From Mytilus edulis (taxonomy: Eukaryota; Mollusca; Bivalvia; Mytilida; Mytilidae): a stretch of 64,000 nucleotides of DNA. The position numbers and the translations under genes are program-made. The notes under the pieces are model-generated. The model was not told where the DNA came from and made no database searches. It saw only the letters and a program-made list of their open reading frames with translations. Location of the stretch: NCBI RefSeq assembly GCF_963676685.1, contig NC_092345.1, positions 24,885,585 through 24,949,584 of the forward strand, given 5' to 3'. Shown one piece after another: positions 48,585 to 58,979 of this stretch; within the stretch, counting starts at the first letter, position 1; each line of letters begins with the position of its first letter.

Positions 48585-48760
48585 AGGTGTTCGTGTGGTC
48601 TAGCGGGACGGCTACAGTGCAGGCGATTTGGTGTCACGATATCTCAGTAGCATGGGTTCGAATCCCGGCGAGGGAAGAACAAAATATTTGCGAAAGCAAA
48701 TTTACAGATCTAACATTGTTGGGTTGATATTTAGACGAGTTGTATATATATATAAGTGCC
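48585..48760 (+). mobile_element. tRNA-derived SINE
   Basis: A tRNA-like head has an A box TGGTCTAGCGG at 48596-48606 and a B box GGTTCGAATCC at 48655-48665. It is followed by a non-tRNA tail (AACATTGTTGGGTTGAT, TTTAGACGAGTTG) and a TA-rich end. The cloverleaf is imperfect, so this is a SINE and not a tRNA gene. The 3' half recurs at 51479-51580. Confidence 0.75.
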
Positions 48761-48930
48761 TATAAATAGCAGCACATGACATACAAATCTATGGGAGTGT
48801 GGATTAATCAGTACAGAGATTAATTCAATTACCCAAATAAAAATATAGATTGCCTAACAATGTAATTTTAACACACTATTTAATATGTAAATATAAGAAT
48901 GTTTAAAATATTTACAAAATGATGAAAATA

Positions 48931-48972
48931 AACGCAATATTTCGCTAGACCAACTAGCTTTATCAAGCGTGC
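48931..48972 (-). ncRNA. Hammerhead-like hairpin in Penelope-like element 1
   Basis: Minus strand: ACGC, TTGATAAA, stem GCTAG/CTAGC, GAAA, ATATT, then GCGT, which can pair with ACGC. The order matches a type I hammerhead, but the core deviates (TTGATAA for CTGANGA, with one extra A). The right copy at 51343-51384 has lost the G of GAAA. Only a candidate. Confidence 0.35.
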
Positions 48973-49139
48973 ATCTATCCAGGTGAAATCGGATGTAGAT
49001 GATAAGAAACTTTTGCAGCTCAATGTATATGTTGCACTTAGCTGTCTTGAAAATAAGAAAATTTTGTAGCTCAATGACAAATGGAAGTTTTTAACGACCT
49101 TGACTGGCTATACAGCCCTTGCACGGTCTTTAAAGAAAT

Positions 49140-49248
49140 GTCTACAACACCCGGTATTCCCAGGCGGTCACCAATCCAAGTACTAACCGGGCTCGACGTT
49201 GCTTAACTTCGGTGATCGGACGAAAACTGGTGTTTTAAACGTGATATG
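49140..49248 (-). rRNA. 5S rRNA-derived sequence, 5'-truncated, inside a Penelope-like repeat
   Basis: The minus strand reads, from 49248, CATATCACG, then GTCCGATCACCGAAGTTAAG, CAACGTCGAGCCCGGTTAGT, ACTTGGATTGGTGACCGCCT and GGGAATACCGGGTG to GTAGAC at 49140. That is animal 5S rRNA from about nucleotide 10 to its end, with a few changes (for example GGATTGG for GGATGGG). The internal promoter region is largely kept. There is no T run right after it. It replaces a few bases within the repeat units of the element, so it is an insertion or template-switch product and not a member of a normal 5S array. Confidence 0.85.
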
Positions 49249-49493
49249 TGTTGCACTTGAATTTAGCTGCCTTGAAAATAAGAAAATTTGCAGCTCAATG
49301 TATATGTTGCACTTGGATTTAGCTGCCTTGAAAATACATAATTGGTAGTTGAAGTTAGCAACGTCCATTGTCCAATATGACGGGATAAAAAGGACGATGC
49401 TTTGTTTTAAATTATTCTTTATCTTTCCTGTATCTTTTCTCGTCTTTTTTCGTTAAGACCATCAGGTTCTAAAGTGTGGAGTTGGTGGACGAT

Positions 49494-51078
49494 TCCATAT
49501 GTTGCCTAAAATACATCAAACGGGCAATCCAGGTCGACCAATTGTGTCAGCGAATAGTCATCCCACTGAATTTGTAGACCATCATCTAAGACCTCATGTG
49601 AAAGAACTACCCTCATTCATTCAAGATACAACTGATTATCTAAAGAAAATGGAAAGCCTCAATCCTTTACCAAGCAATACTAGTATACTTGCATCCATGG
49701 ACGTGTCTTCTTTATATACCAACATTTCACAAGACGAAGGAATAGCAGCGTGTGAAGAGGCATGGAACACTCGTAGTGAAAAAAAATCCTCCTACTGAGT
49801 GCCTTGTTACACTTCTGAAACTAGTACTGGAGAATAACAACTTATCTTTCAAAGAAAAACACTATCTCCAGATAGACGGTACTAGTATGGGCACAAAAAT
49901 GGCCCCGTCATATGCCAATATATTTATGGGCCAACTCGAAAACGCCTCTTGGCTAGTGCTCCATATCAGCCCTCATCATGGTTCCTATTCATTGACGATA
50001 TTGATTTCAAATGCACAGATTCACAAGAACATCTTAATGAATTTCTAGAACACTGTAACTCTTTCCACCATTCAATAAAATTTACATATGAATCATTTAT
50101 GGAGAAAATAAACTTCCTCGATACTACGAGTTACATCAAGAACGGAACCATTATAACGGACATGCATACCAAACAAACGGACAAACATCAATTTCTTTCT
50201 CTTAAAAGTTGCCATCCTAAACACTGCTCCCGTGGTATCCCATTCAGCCAGGCATTGCGAATCAAGAGAATATGCTCTAATGAAAATACGAAAAATGCTA
50301 GACTTGGACAACTTCGTAAACATCTAGTTGTTCGAGGATACAATAACAACATCATTGATAGCGCTTTCGAAAGAGCAAACAGAACTAGTCGCCAAGAACT
50401 TCTTGAGTACAAAGATAAGAATAAAACAGCTAACAGAACACCCCTTGTACTCACTTACCATCCCGATTTTTAAAATGTGTCATCCATTGTTCAGAAGCAT
50501 TGGAAAATTATAGAAAATGATTTAAATCTAAAAAAAGGTTTTTCCTCACCACCAGTCATGGCCTTCAGAAGACCTAAAAACATCCGTGACAAATTAGTGA
50601 CATCTGTATTAGCAAAGCAGCCTACTCCATCGCCCGGTTGCTACAAACAATGTGGTCGAAGAATTGTTTGTGTTGTTAAGCTGCCAATACAAGCAGTTCT
50701 TTCATCAGCTCCGTTACTAAACAAAATTATACCATCTACTCTAATTCCAACTGTGAAACGGAGAACTCAATTTATATATTAACATGTGACACTTGTGACA
50801 TTCAGTATGTGGGAGAAACAATGGACAAATTTAATAATCGGCTCAATAACCATCGTTCATTGTACAAAACCAACAAAAACTGTCCTCTCACAAGACATTT
50901 TCGTTCAACGAAACATCCTTTTGATAATGTTACTTTCCAAATTATAGAAGTCAACACCGAGTGGGACACCACAGCGAGAAGGAGAAGAGAAAACTTTTGG
51001 ATCCACCAACTCCACACTTTAGAACCTGATGGTCTTAACGAAAAAGACGAGAAAAGATACAGGAAAGATAAAGAATAA
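49494..51078 (+). pseudogene. Penelope-like element 1: reverse transcriptase and GIY-YIG endonuclease, broken
   Basis: Order of motifs: [20 protein letters not shown] and FVDHHLRP (49499 on), palm motif [12 protein letters not shown] (near 49697), motif [19 protein letters not shown] (49880-49935), motif C FIDDI (near 49991), then the thumb region to a TAA at 50471. The frame shifts near 49785 and 49950. A second part (50477-50660) ends in GCYKQCGRR. After another shift and a stop, a Cys pair (LTCDTC) and the GIY-YIG domain follow: IQYVGET, NNRLNNHRS, RRENFWI and LNEKDEKR, ending at 51078. The N-terminal part before the first motif is missing. Reverse transcriptase plus C-terminal GIY-YIG is the known plan of Penelope-like retroelements. 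It is not functional as it stands. Confidence 0.9.
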
Positions 51079-51470
51079 TTTAAAACAAAGCATCGTCCTT
51101 TTTATCCCGTCATATTGGACAATGGACGTTGCTAACTTCAACTACCAATTATGTATTTTCAAGGCAGCTAAATCCAAGTGCAACATATACATTGAGCTGC
51201 AAAATTTTCTTATTTTCAAGGCAGCTAAATTCAAGTGCAACACAGACATTGAGCTGCAAAATTATTTATTTTCAAGACAGCTAAGTGCAACATATACATA
51301 AAAGTTTCTTATCATCTACATCCGATTTCACCTGGATAGATGCACGCTTGATAAAGCTAGTTGGTCTAGCAAAATATTGCGTTTATGTTCATCATTTTGT
51401 AAATATTTTAAACATTCTTATATTTACATATTAAATAGTGTGTTAAAATTACATTGTTAGGCAATCTATA
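51002..51470. repeat. Right inverted terminal repeat of Penelope-like element 1
   Basis: Overlaps the end of the GIY-YIG frame and its 3' untranslated part. Holds about three units of 58 bp starting AAGGCAGCTAAATYCAAGTG. Its inverse begins at 49489. Confidence 0.85.
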
Positions 51471-51478
51471 TATATATA

Positions 51479-51580
51479 TCAGTAGCATGGGTTCGAATCC
51501 CGGCGAGGGAAGAACAAAAAATTTGCGATAGCAAATTAACAAATTTAACATTGTTGGGTTGATGTTTAGACGAGTTGTAT
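51479..51580 (+). repeat. 3' half of the tRNA-derived SINE, second copy
   Basis: From AGTAGCATGGGTTCGAATCC (including the B box) to TTTAGACGAGTTG and a (TA)n tail, matching 48644-48745. Together they bracket Penelope-like element 1 as direct repeats of about 100 bp. Confidence 0.85.
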
Positions 51581-51730
51581 ATATATATATATATATAATG
51601 ACTGAATAAATAGTCAACGATAAATCTTACAGGGCGATGGATCATGTAATATGATTCTGTACACTACAAAATATAATATATAACAAGTCAAAAAGGGTAC
51701 AACATCACCATTAAATAACTATAAAATGAA

Positions 51731-51775
51731 CAAATATTATATATTTCGGATAACAGATATCCTTCTTCAATAATA
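51731..51775 (-). ncRNA. Hammerhead-like hairpin in the 3' part of Penelope-like element 2
   Basis: Minus strand: TTGAAGA, A, stem GGATA/TATCC around TCTGT, then GAAA and TATAT. Same design as 48931-48972 with an extra A before the stem. Candidate only. Confidence 0.3.
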
Positions 51776-52318
51776 GCACGATGTCAAATGAATCATGTCA
51801 ATATATTCAAACTAAAAAACTTTTTCCAAATCTTGTAATTTATACAATTTAAGCGAACACCACAGACGCTAGTACAATTTTGAAATTTCCGAACACGGCG
51901 CAAAGATAACAAAAATATGCCAAATTAAAGTAGTAACTTGCGATGTGAACTGGCGCAACTCTAAATTTCCGAAGGTTGTGACAGTTTATATGTTATAACT
52001 GCATGGAGGGCAGTCCTCAACAAAAAAAATCAAAAATGTCCTAACCGATCCAAGTTGGTATAATATTTCAAATTTGACAACGGTAGGTCAATTGCAACAG
52101 AAACTACATATTTTAGCATCCCAAACGAATAGCAGTTTAAAAAAATGATTAGAAAAATAAGTTTTATCTGATGAGGTACAATAATTGAACGTGGCTACGT
52201 ACTTATACATCCATCCGGAATGAATGGAGCCCTGTAATTTAAACTGGTATTTTAAAAATAAATTCAAACTGTAAAGCCAGTACTGAAGCCGGAGTTACTG
52301 GAAACAAGTGATGACATT

Positions 52319-52897
52319 CTATGTTTTTTCATTTATGCCTTCTGGGGAAACTGTCCGTAACTTTCTTATCCAAAATCTTTCCCGAGTTACTCTGTCGACC
52401 TTCGACCAACCCTCGTTGTGGTCTATGATTGTGATGGTAAGGTTTTTGAGATCAGCATGTGTGTGCCCAGGTGATCTCAAATGACGACTTACGGGTAGGT
52501 CGGGTTTGCAAGTGTAGTCACTTCGATGACCATTCATGCGTTTGTTGAATGGTTGCTCTGTCTCGCCAACATACTGCATGCCACATCGACACTGAAGGAG
52601 GTATACAACATTCTGGGTTTTGCAAGTTACATTGCAAAATATAGTGTACACAGACCAAGTCGAGTGGCAAGTAAATGTTTGAGTATTTAGTATTTGTTGA
52701 CAAGTCAGACAACGTCTGTTACCACATGACTTGCACCATCCTGCAAGTTTATATATATATATATAAATGAGTCTAAATTGAAAACTACGTTCAAACCTAT
52801 GATTGCGTTGGATAAAAACCGCAATTTTTATACGTGTGCATGTAAAACAAATTTCGTTGTAGAAGGGTCTAAATACAGCACAAACAACATTTTCCAA
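52319..52897 (-). pseudogene. Penelope-like element 2: GIY-YIG endonuclease part
   Basis: The minus-strand frame has its real homology from about 52750 down: WCKSCGNRRCLTCQQI (Cys motif), then VVYLLQCRCG, MQYVGET, NKRMNGHRSD, VSRHLRSPGHTH, RERFWIRKL and PEGINEK at the end. This is the C-terminal nuclease of a Penelope-like protein. The codons before 52750 come from the upstream terminal repeat and a (TA)n run, not from the protein. The reverse transcriptase part is missing, so the element is 5'-truncated. Confidence 0.85.
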
Positions 52898-53123
52898 AAG
52901 ACCAAAAATGTGAAACAGTATATTTAAGCAAAACGCATTTGACTAACAGGTCGAACAACTGATGTTCTTTCACCCTGCTGACTGCCATTGGCGATTGCCA
53001 AATAAAATTGATCACAAGATGTAACAAAATGGATCTTAATATAAATTTAATACTTAACAGAAAACATTTAACTTGTGGCCACGATGTTATGCCACAAATA
53101 TAAGGTGTCAGTATTTTTTTTGT

Positions 53124-53167
53124 ACACCAGATCCGGATTTCGACAATAAATGTCTCTTCAGTGATGT
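53124..53167 (-). ncRNA. Type I hammerhead ribozyme in pLTR copy 1
   Basis: Minus strand: ACATCA (helix I), CTGAAGA (fits CUGANGA), stem GACA-TTTAT-TGTC, GAAA, ATC-CG-GAT (the last A of GAAA opens helix III), C17, then TGGTGT pairing with ACATCA. Cleavage is predicted between 53129 and 53130. Compared with the 43-46 kb ribozymes, helices I and III change on both sides and pairing is kept. Confidence 0.85.
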
Positions 53168-53667
53168 TAGGGATCGAAGCGGTATTTGGAAGGCCGTATA
53201 AAATGTACCCTCATTTTTAGATAGACTCTTGAATTTTAAGAGTCAATATAGGATGAACGGATCATATAAACCGGAGGGAAAATATGATACAAGCCAAACG
53301 AAAAAATATAAACGAGTCTAAATTGAAAACTACGTTCAAACCTATGATTGCGTTGGATAAAAACCGCAATTTTTATACGTGTGCATGTAAAACAAATTCG
53401 TTGTAGAAGGTTCTAAATACAGCACAAACAACATTTTCCAAAAGACCAAAAAAGTGAAACAGTATATTTAAACAAAACGCATTTGACTAACAGGTCGAAC
53501 AACTGATGTTCTTTAACCCTGCTGACTGCCATTGGCGATTGCCAAATAAAATTGATCACAAGATGTAACAAAATGGATCTTAATATAAATTTAATACTAA
53601 ACAGAAAATAATTAACTTGTGGCCACGATGTTATGCCATAAACATAAGGTGTTAATATTTTTTTTGT

Positions 53668-53711
53668 ATACCAGAACCGGATTTCGACAATAAATGTCTC
53701 TTCAGTGATGT
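53668..53711 (-). ncRNA. Type I hammerhead ribozyme in pLTR copy 2, slightly decayed
   Basis: Same core CTGAAGA, stem GACA/TGTC and GAAA. Helix III has one U-U mismatch and helix I one C-A mismatch (TGGTAT). 544 bases from the copy at 53124. Confidence 0.75.
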
Positions 53712-53840
53712 TAGGGATTGAAACGGTATTTGGAAGGCCATATAAAATGTACCCTCATTTTTAGATAGACTCTTGAATTTTAAGAGTCAATATAGGATGA
53801 TAGGATGAACGGATCATATAAACCGGAGGGTCATATATAT

Positions 53841-54785
53841 AAGCATGTTTAGATAAGCATGTTTAAAACAATGTTCTCATACTTAAGAAGTTTTAACGAA
53901 ACTTTATTAGAAATCTAAATAAATTTAGCATTTGCAATATAATCATATCCTGTATATCAAAAACGTGTAATTTGAAAATATTCATTTGAATTTCTTTTTA
54001 CGCTCCACGCGTGTACAGTAATTGTATTGCATATGAAGCTGATCACTAGACTGGTTCGGGTTGCTTTTATCATTGAAACAAAACATTCGCAATAGATTCG
54101 ATTTGCTAGTTTAACATTTTCACAAATATTCTCGTATTAGGGAGAAGTTTTTGAAATTTTAAAATAGCGCAATTAATCAATAATGTGAGAATCTTTAAAA
54201 ATGTATTATTTATCATTTGAGAAACATTGACATTTATTTTACGCACGTTTACATGTTTAAAAGCTTCACTGTTCTAACAGAAAATAATATTTTTCAGTTT
54301 TATCTAGCTGTTTTCTTCAATTTAACCCAAAACAGAAAAAAAACACTTACTGTTCATATGATTCTTTTATTTTAACTAAAATACGTTGAAGCAATATAAT
54401 AAGTTTTTTAAAGGTATTTAAAGTGCGTTTTAAAGAAACCCAGTTTAAGAAGTCATGTACGAACATCGTCTAAAACATTGTTATGTATTGAAGTATAACT
54501 ACAATAACCTATGATTTATTGACAGGGTTAATTATATTTGTGTGATAAAAGATTGTAGCTAAATGCTGGCTTAAATGATGAAAACAATGACAAACAATTA
54601 GTTCGGAAGTCCATTCTGAACAAATAGTTATTCCTTCATTAGAATTGCACAAAGGAATATATTTATAGAAACTAACTTGATAATACACCACAGTAAATGG
54701 TTAAAGCAATATACATTTACTTACAGTTTGTTATGAATGTGGGATTTGCAAAACTTTAACTAAAATGTCACAATGTACCACTTGA
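53841..54785. other. Non-coding stretch, nothing recognised
   Basis: AT-rich; no supported feature. Confidence 0.4.
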
Positions 54786-54789
54786 AAGA

Positions 54790-55016
54790 TCATCGTACGT
54801 GTGATTTATGTAATGTCAGAGGTGTAGGGTTGTCTGGGGTATATAAATATGGTTTTCTACGAATTTTGCCGTCCGATAATAAAGTCGTGCCTGAACTTGA
54901 CGTACGTTTTGGTGTTTGTGATTCACAACCACATTTGGATGGGGAATAGAATATGATGCCCTTAGAAGGGTGAGTTTCATACTCCTTTCTCGTTGAGGAG
55001 CTCTTGCAACACATCA
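54790..55016 (-). CDS. Possible terminal coding exon, unknown protein
   Basis: After a good acceptor on the minus strand (TTTTGTTCCTTCAG ending at 55017) a frame of about 75 codons reads CCKSSSTRKEYETHPSKG, then SPSKCGCESQTPKR, then RKPYLYTPDNPTPLTLHK and a TGA at 54790-54792. It is polar, rich in Ser, Thr, Pro and Lys, and less AT-rich than the flanks, like a disordered cytoplasmic tail. No upstream exon or family was found, so this is tentative. Confidence 0.35.
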
Positions 55017-55337
55017 CTGAAGGAACAAAATTCTATTTTCAAATGAAAATCTAACATTTCCACCCTTCATCCGTTCGACATAATGTGCAGAACATGCATA
55101 TTGTATTGATTTTATATTTGTAGACAATATTTACCACTATATATGGTGCAATAGTCAACTAGGCAATCAATCAAACTACTAAAGTAACAGCGAATGAAAT
55201 TAGATACAATTTGACAAGCTCAAAGTAATATATGTTTCGGAAAGTACTCATTATACGCAAAATTTTGCCTTGCATATACGCAATAGTGAGTAACATTTTT
55301 AACTTGACAACTGTAAGAGGAGAAATGTGGATAAACA

Positions 55338-55449
55338 AGGAGTCGGCTTCACAAAAAAAATTAAGACTAAGTTTGATCGTAATTCATAGACAATTCAGTG
55401 TAATTACGATCAATCTTAGTCGTAATTTTTTTTTGTGAAACCGACTCCT
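55338..55449. mobile_element. Hairpin MITE, 112 bp
   Basis: GGAGTCGGCTTCACAAAAAA with ACTAAGTTTGATCGTAATT is mirrored by AATTACGATCAATCTTAGT and GTGAAACCGACTCC. The arms are about 48 bp and nearly perfect, with a loop of about 15 bp. Confidence 0.85.
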
Positions 55450-57090
55450 GGTTTCATAATATATTGAACAGGCTGACGAACAGATTTTAAAACAATAACT
55501 GCTCCTTATTGTTTTTGGGGTTTTTTTTCATTGAGGATAACATAAGTTTTTCAAAAAAGCATCATGCTTAACAAATTCTGCAGAGAAAACATACCTTACG
55601 GATGCAAAACATCCTCAATTACAAAATGAAGTTCGCCATTTAAGATCTTTCTGTAAGAAATTATTTGAAAACCCCTTTTCCAGAAAAAAAAAAGTTCTAA
55701 TATAAAAACAAATATATATATTGACAGATTAAGATATATCAGCTAGACACGGGGAAACTCTTTACAAAGTATAACGACAAATTGAACTCTGTTGGTTCAC
55801 TATTGTTAATTTCCAATTTTTAGAAAGAGATGTTTTAATGGCTCCCATTACGATTTTCATTTATCAAACTCGTTCGCTAGACTTTTGTGTGTGGTGACGT
55901 TATATATGTTTAATGTGACCAATATATCAATGGCAATTCATAAGACAGGTGTTTTGTTAGGACAAATTACTTTATTAAATTCTTTCAGAGATGTAAAGAT
56001 TTGGTTTGGGTATAGGGTTATAACTGAGATCATGTCCTGATTTTAACTGTGGTGTAATTTACATAGCCCACCGATTCGGTACATGTAAACTAATCGATTC
56101 CAGACATATACTTAATCTTAAGGGTTATTATTACACACTGTACTAAGATTTTGAAAAAGAAAAGATATAAAAAATGGTTCCATAATGAGTCCAATATACC
56201 TATTGCAAAGGTAAATCTCTGGATTCGAGAATTTAGGAACTGCAATAGCTTACGGGGGAAACACAAAATTGCTATTGTTAGTAATAAGACAAGGTTGAAA
56301 AGGTTGAAGGGAACCAATTAAAAGAAAAAATTGAATTGTTTACAATCACTTAACGCATTATGCTTACAATGACAAAATCATTAATGATATCACAAAAGGC
56401 AACGTACTGACTTGAGACAGGCATATCAACATGTCGCGAGGTTGAACAATTTTCTTTTTCGATCTCTTAGCAATCATTTTGTCTTTGTATGTAAATCGTA
56501 TACTTTGTGTGTCTTGTAACAGAATAAGGGGGGGAAATAGCACTCACATAATCCCGCATACAAAAAAAAACATATCTTTTGACAAGGATGAGTTTTTGGC
56601 GAGTCATAAGTCCTTCATGGCTTCAATTGACAATCATTGAAGGACTAACCTTGTTTGTATTGCATATCTAAGCTTCACAAAATTCCGTACAAACAACCGT
56701 ACATTGCAGGCTCATATGCATTTCCGACGAAGTAATTGTCCATTAGATTGACAAAAATTCTGACCAAGGTGAAAGAGGGAATACATTGAAACTGTTTACT
56801 CGCGTAGTGGTAATAATCATATCTGTATTCTGAAAAAAATCTGAAAAAGTCCTAAATAATTTTATATCTTCATCTTTCTCTGAAAATACTTTTATCAAAA
56901 GTTTTGATTTTTCAAACCTATATACCACCAATTCCATGTGAAATTGAAAAATCGTCTAAATGAAATAATCCACAATGCTATTCAACATTAAAATTGTAGC
57001 CTACACTATAAATGTATTACTTTGGACTACAATACGGCACATTTTTGTTAAAAGTGAACAAAAAGGTAAATCATTCTACAGAGAGAAACA
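55450..57090. other. Non-coding stretch, nothing recognised
   Basis: Frames at 56090-56317 and 56743-56937 have no recognisable motifs. Confidence 0.4.
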
Positions 57091-57094
57091 TTTG

Positions 57095-57780
57095 ATCAGT
57101 ATGCTGGAGTTTCTTTTTGTCAATATCTTTGCAAATTTAGAGGTAGAATTTTTCAACAAATTGTAGGCACTCCTATATAAATTGGATAAACTGTGCACCT
57201 CTCCTCGACGACCGCTTTTGTGTCTTCTTATGAGTCAGCGTACCTTCAGACCATTGTAAAAAACAAGAAGATCAAGGATGCCATTTCAATGAATTTCACA
57301 TTCAGATATATTGATGATGTTCCTTTCATTAACAATCCTTTCCAAACTTTTCTGATGGGATTTCATAAATACATCATTAAGAACTAGAAATTAGATAAAA
57401 ACAGACACGACTTCCTCTCTCATTTTTAGAGAGATACCTCGAATTTAACATAAGCCGTCATCGCAATACCAGAACCTATGACAAACGAGACATTTTTTAT
57501 TTATAAATTATCAATTTCCTCCACCTTAGTAGCAATATACCAACCTCACCTTCATATGGGGTATACCTTTCCAAACTCATTCGGTGTTCGATAGCTTGTT
57601 GCTGCTTCTCAGACTTGGTAAAACGTCACCAGTTTCTGAGCAGAAAGTTGATAAACCAAGGTTATATCAAAGACAGTCTCGTACTTTCTTCGAACAAAGT
57701 TCATTGGAAAATACCAAGACCTTGGTGATAAATATTCCATATAAACCTCACTTCAGGAAAAATCTACAATCGTCTTGAAG
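57095..57780 (+). pseudogene. RYIDDV-type reverse transcriptase core, relic
   Basis: Pieces in shifting frames: MLEFLFVNIFANLEVEFFNK (57102), then NCAPLLDDRF (57197, the motif B region), then FTFRYIDDVPFINN (57298, the catalytic YIDD box). Later come YLEFNIS, TYDKRDIFY, a stop, SSNIPTSPSYGVYLSKLIRC and KLINQG. The order matches the C-terminal module in the relics at 37640 and 28430, so the three are parts of one family. Several shifts and stops make it dead. Whether the family belongs to LINEs or to Penelope-like elements I cannot tell. Confidence 0.85.
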
Positions 57781-58200
57781 TACTGACGTTGTTCATCATC
57801 TTAGTTATAGTGTTGTTTTATTTGTCATTGTAAATTATTACTTTTACTGTTTATTGTAATTTTGTAATATCCATTTGATGTGGTTCTGTCGTTGTGTTAT
57901 TGTGCTCTTGTATTTTTTTGTCTTTCGATTTTGCAAATGTGCTTTGACTATATTCCTTTTTGGTTTTTCATTGTTCACATTTTTTATATTTATAACTATT
58001 ATAACACAATGTTTACTGCTGTATCCCTATTTTTGACATTTTTATCTATTACATTTGTTTGTTTTATTGACACATTGTTGTCAATATTATGGAATTGTAT
58101 GCAACTTTCATACAAGTGAGAAGTTTAATCCGCAAATTTCTACATAAGAAATGCCTGTACTAAATCAGGAATATGACAGTTGTTACTTATAAGAAGCAGA
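57781..58200 (+). repeat. Likely 3' tail of the reverse transcriptase relic
   Basis: 58060-58190 resembles 38050-38180 (ATTGTTGTCAATATTATG, then AATGCCTGTAC and AATATGACAGTTGTT), which also follows a reverse transcriptase relic. T-rich, non-coding. Confidence 0.5.
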
Positions 58201-58284
58201 ATTCATTCAAAACCTTTTAAAAGACAAAAAGAAAGAGCACCATACAGTCAGTATTTGCATCTCATATAATTTATGTATATATTA

Positions 58285-58545
58285 TAACATGGCATTTTTC
58301 ATATCGGCACTAGGTGGTAATATCACCCCAAGAGCCGAAGTCTCGAGGGCTGATATCATAAACGAGCGCCCATAAAAGGTCTGATATGAGAAATATAAAA
58401 TAATATCAGATTATTACATGGCATTTTCATATCGCATGTATTATCAGCCCTAGGTTCAATATCAGCCCAAGAGCCGCAAGGCTCGAGGGCTGATATTGAC
58501 CGCGGGCTGATAAAACATGCGATATTAAATATGACATGTTATGAT
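58285..58545. mobile_element. Compound foldback element
   Basis: ACATGGCATTTTTCATATCG and its inverse at the far side (about 58525) enclose several smaller stems built on ATATCAGCCC and GGGCTGATAT and on GAGCCG/CTCGAGG. Related pieces lie at 59489 and 61395. Confidence 0.7.
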
Positions 58546-58818
58546 CTTTTTATTATAAGCTTCAACAATGGAGAAAAATAACACTCATTTATCATATACT
58601 TAGCATTGATATGATAGCTTTTGCATATGTGTAATGAGCGGAAGTACACAAGCCATAATTTCCCAGCCGGGCTGATAACCCATATCAGGGGCATCTCGTG
58701 CAAGTTACTTCCAGTATTTCCGGCATCGGTTGTTTACTTTTCGATTGTGCCGTCAGATATTTTTGTGACGACGTCAAAATTTACGGGAACAGTTGTGGGG
58801 ATAGTTTAATACTTAAGA

Positions 58819-58979
58819 AATAATTCTTTCATGCCATGCTCTTTGCTCATTTTAACATGAGTAGGCATTATATTTGTTAATATCTTAATACCGAGCGTTA
58901 GCGAGGTATTAAATGTTTACAAATATAATGCCTACCCATGTTAAAATGAGCATAGAGCATGGCATGATAGAATTATTTC
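58819..58979. mobile_element. Palindromic foldback element, about 160 bp
   Basis: AAATAATTCTTTCATGCCAT reads inward to ACCGAGCGTTAGCGAGGT and back out through ATGGCATGATAGAATTATTT. Arms of about 70 bp with few mismatches. Confidence 0.85.

Larger units (their letters stand above)
48846..49489. repeat. Left inverted terminal repeat of Penelope-like element 1
   Basis: Reverse complement of 51002-51470, including the last codons and the 3' untranslated part of the element's own coding region. It is about 170 bp longer than the right copy, mainly because of the 5S-derived segment at 49140-49248 and adjoining sequence. Contains units of about 58 bp (AAGGCAGCTAAATTCAAGTG on the minus strand). Confidence 0.85.
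52769..53830 (-). repeat. Tandem terminal repeats (pLTR-like) of Penelope-like element 2
   Basis: Two direct copies, 52769-53313 and 53314-about 53830, period 545, starting GAGTCTAAATTGAAAACTAC. Each contains a minus-strand hammerhead ribozyme in the sense of the nuclease frame. Tandem pseudo-LTRs with hammerheads are known for Penelope-like elements. A (TA)n run at 52749-52764 separates the repeats from the coding part. Confidence 0.88.

Noticed and set aside
48585-48680. tRNA gene
   Set aside because: A and B boxes are good but the cloverleaf arms do not pair well, and a non-tRNA tail follows. The partial second copy at 51479 also fits a SINE.
49140-49248. Functional 5S rRNA gene
   Set aside because: The first nine or so bases are missing, no T-run terminator follows directly, and it sits inside a retroelement repeat.
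50093-51017. Minus-strand frames opposite the Penelope-like coding region
   Set aside because: They are antisense shadows of the reverse transcriptase and nuclease frames.
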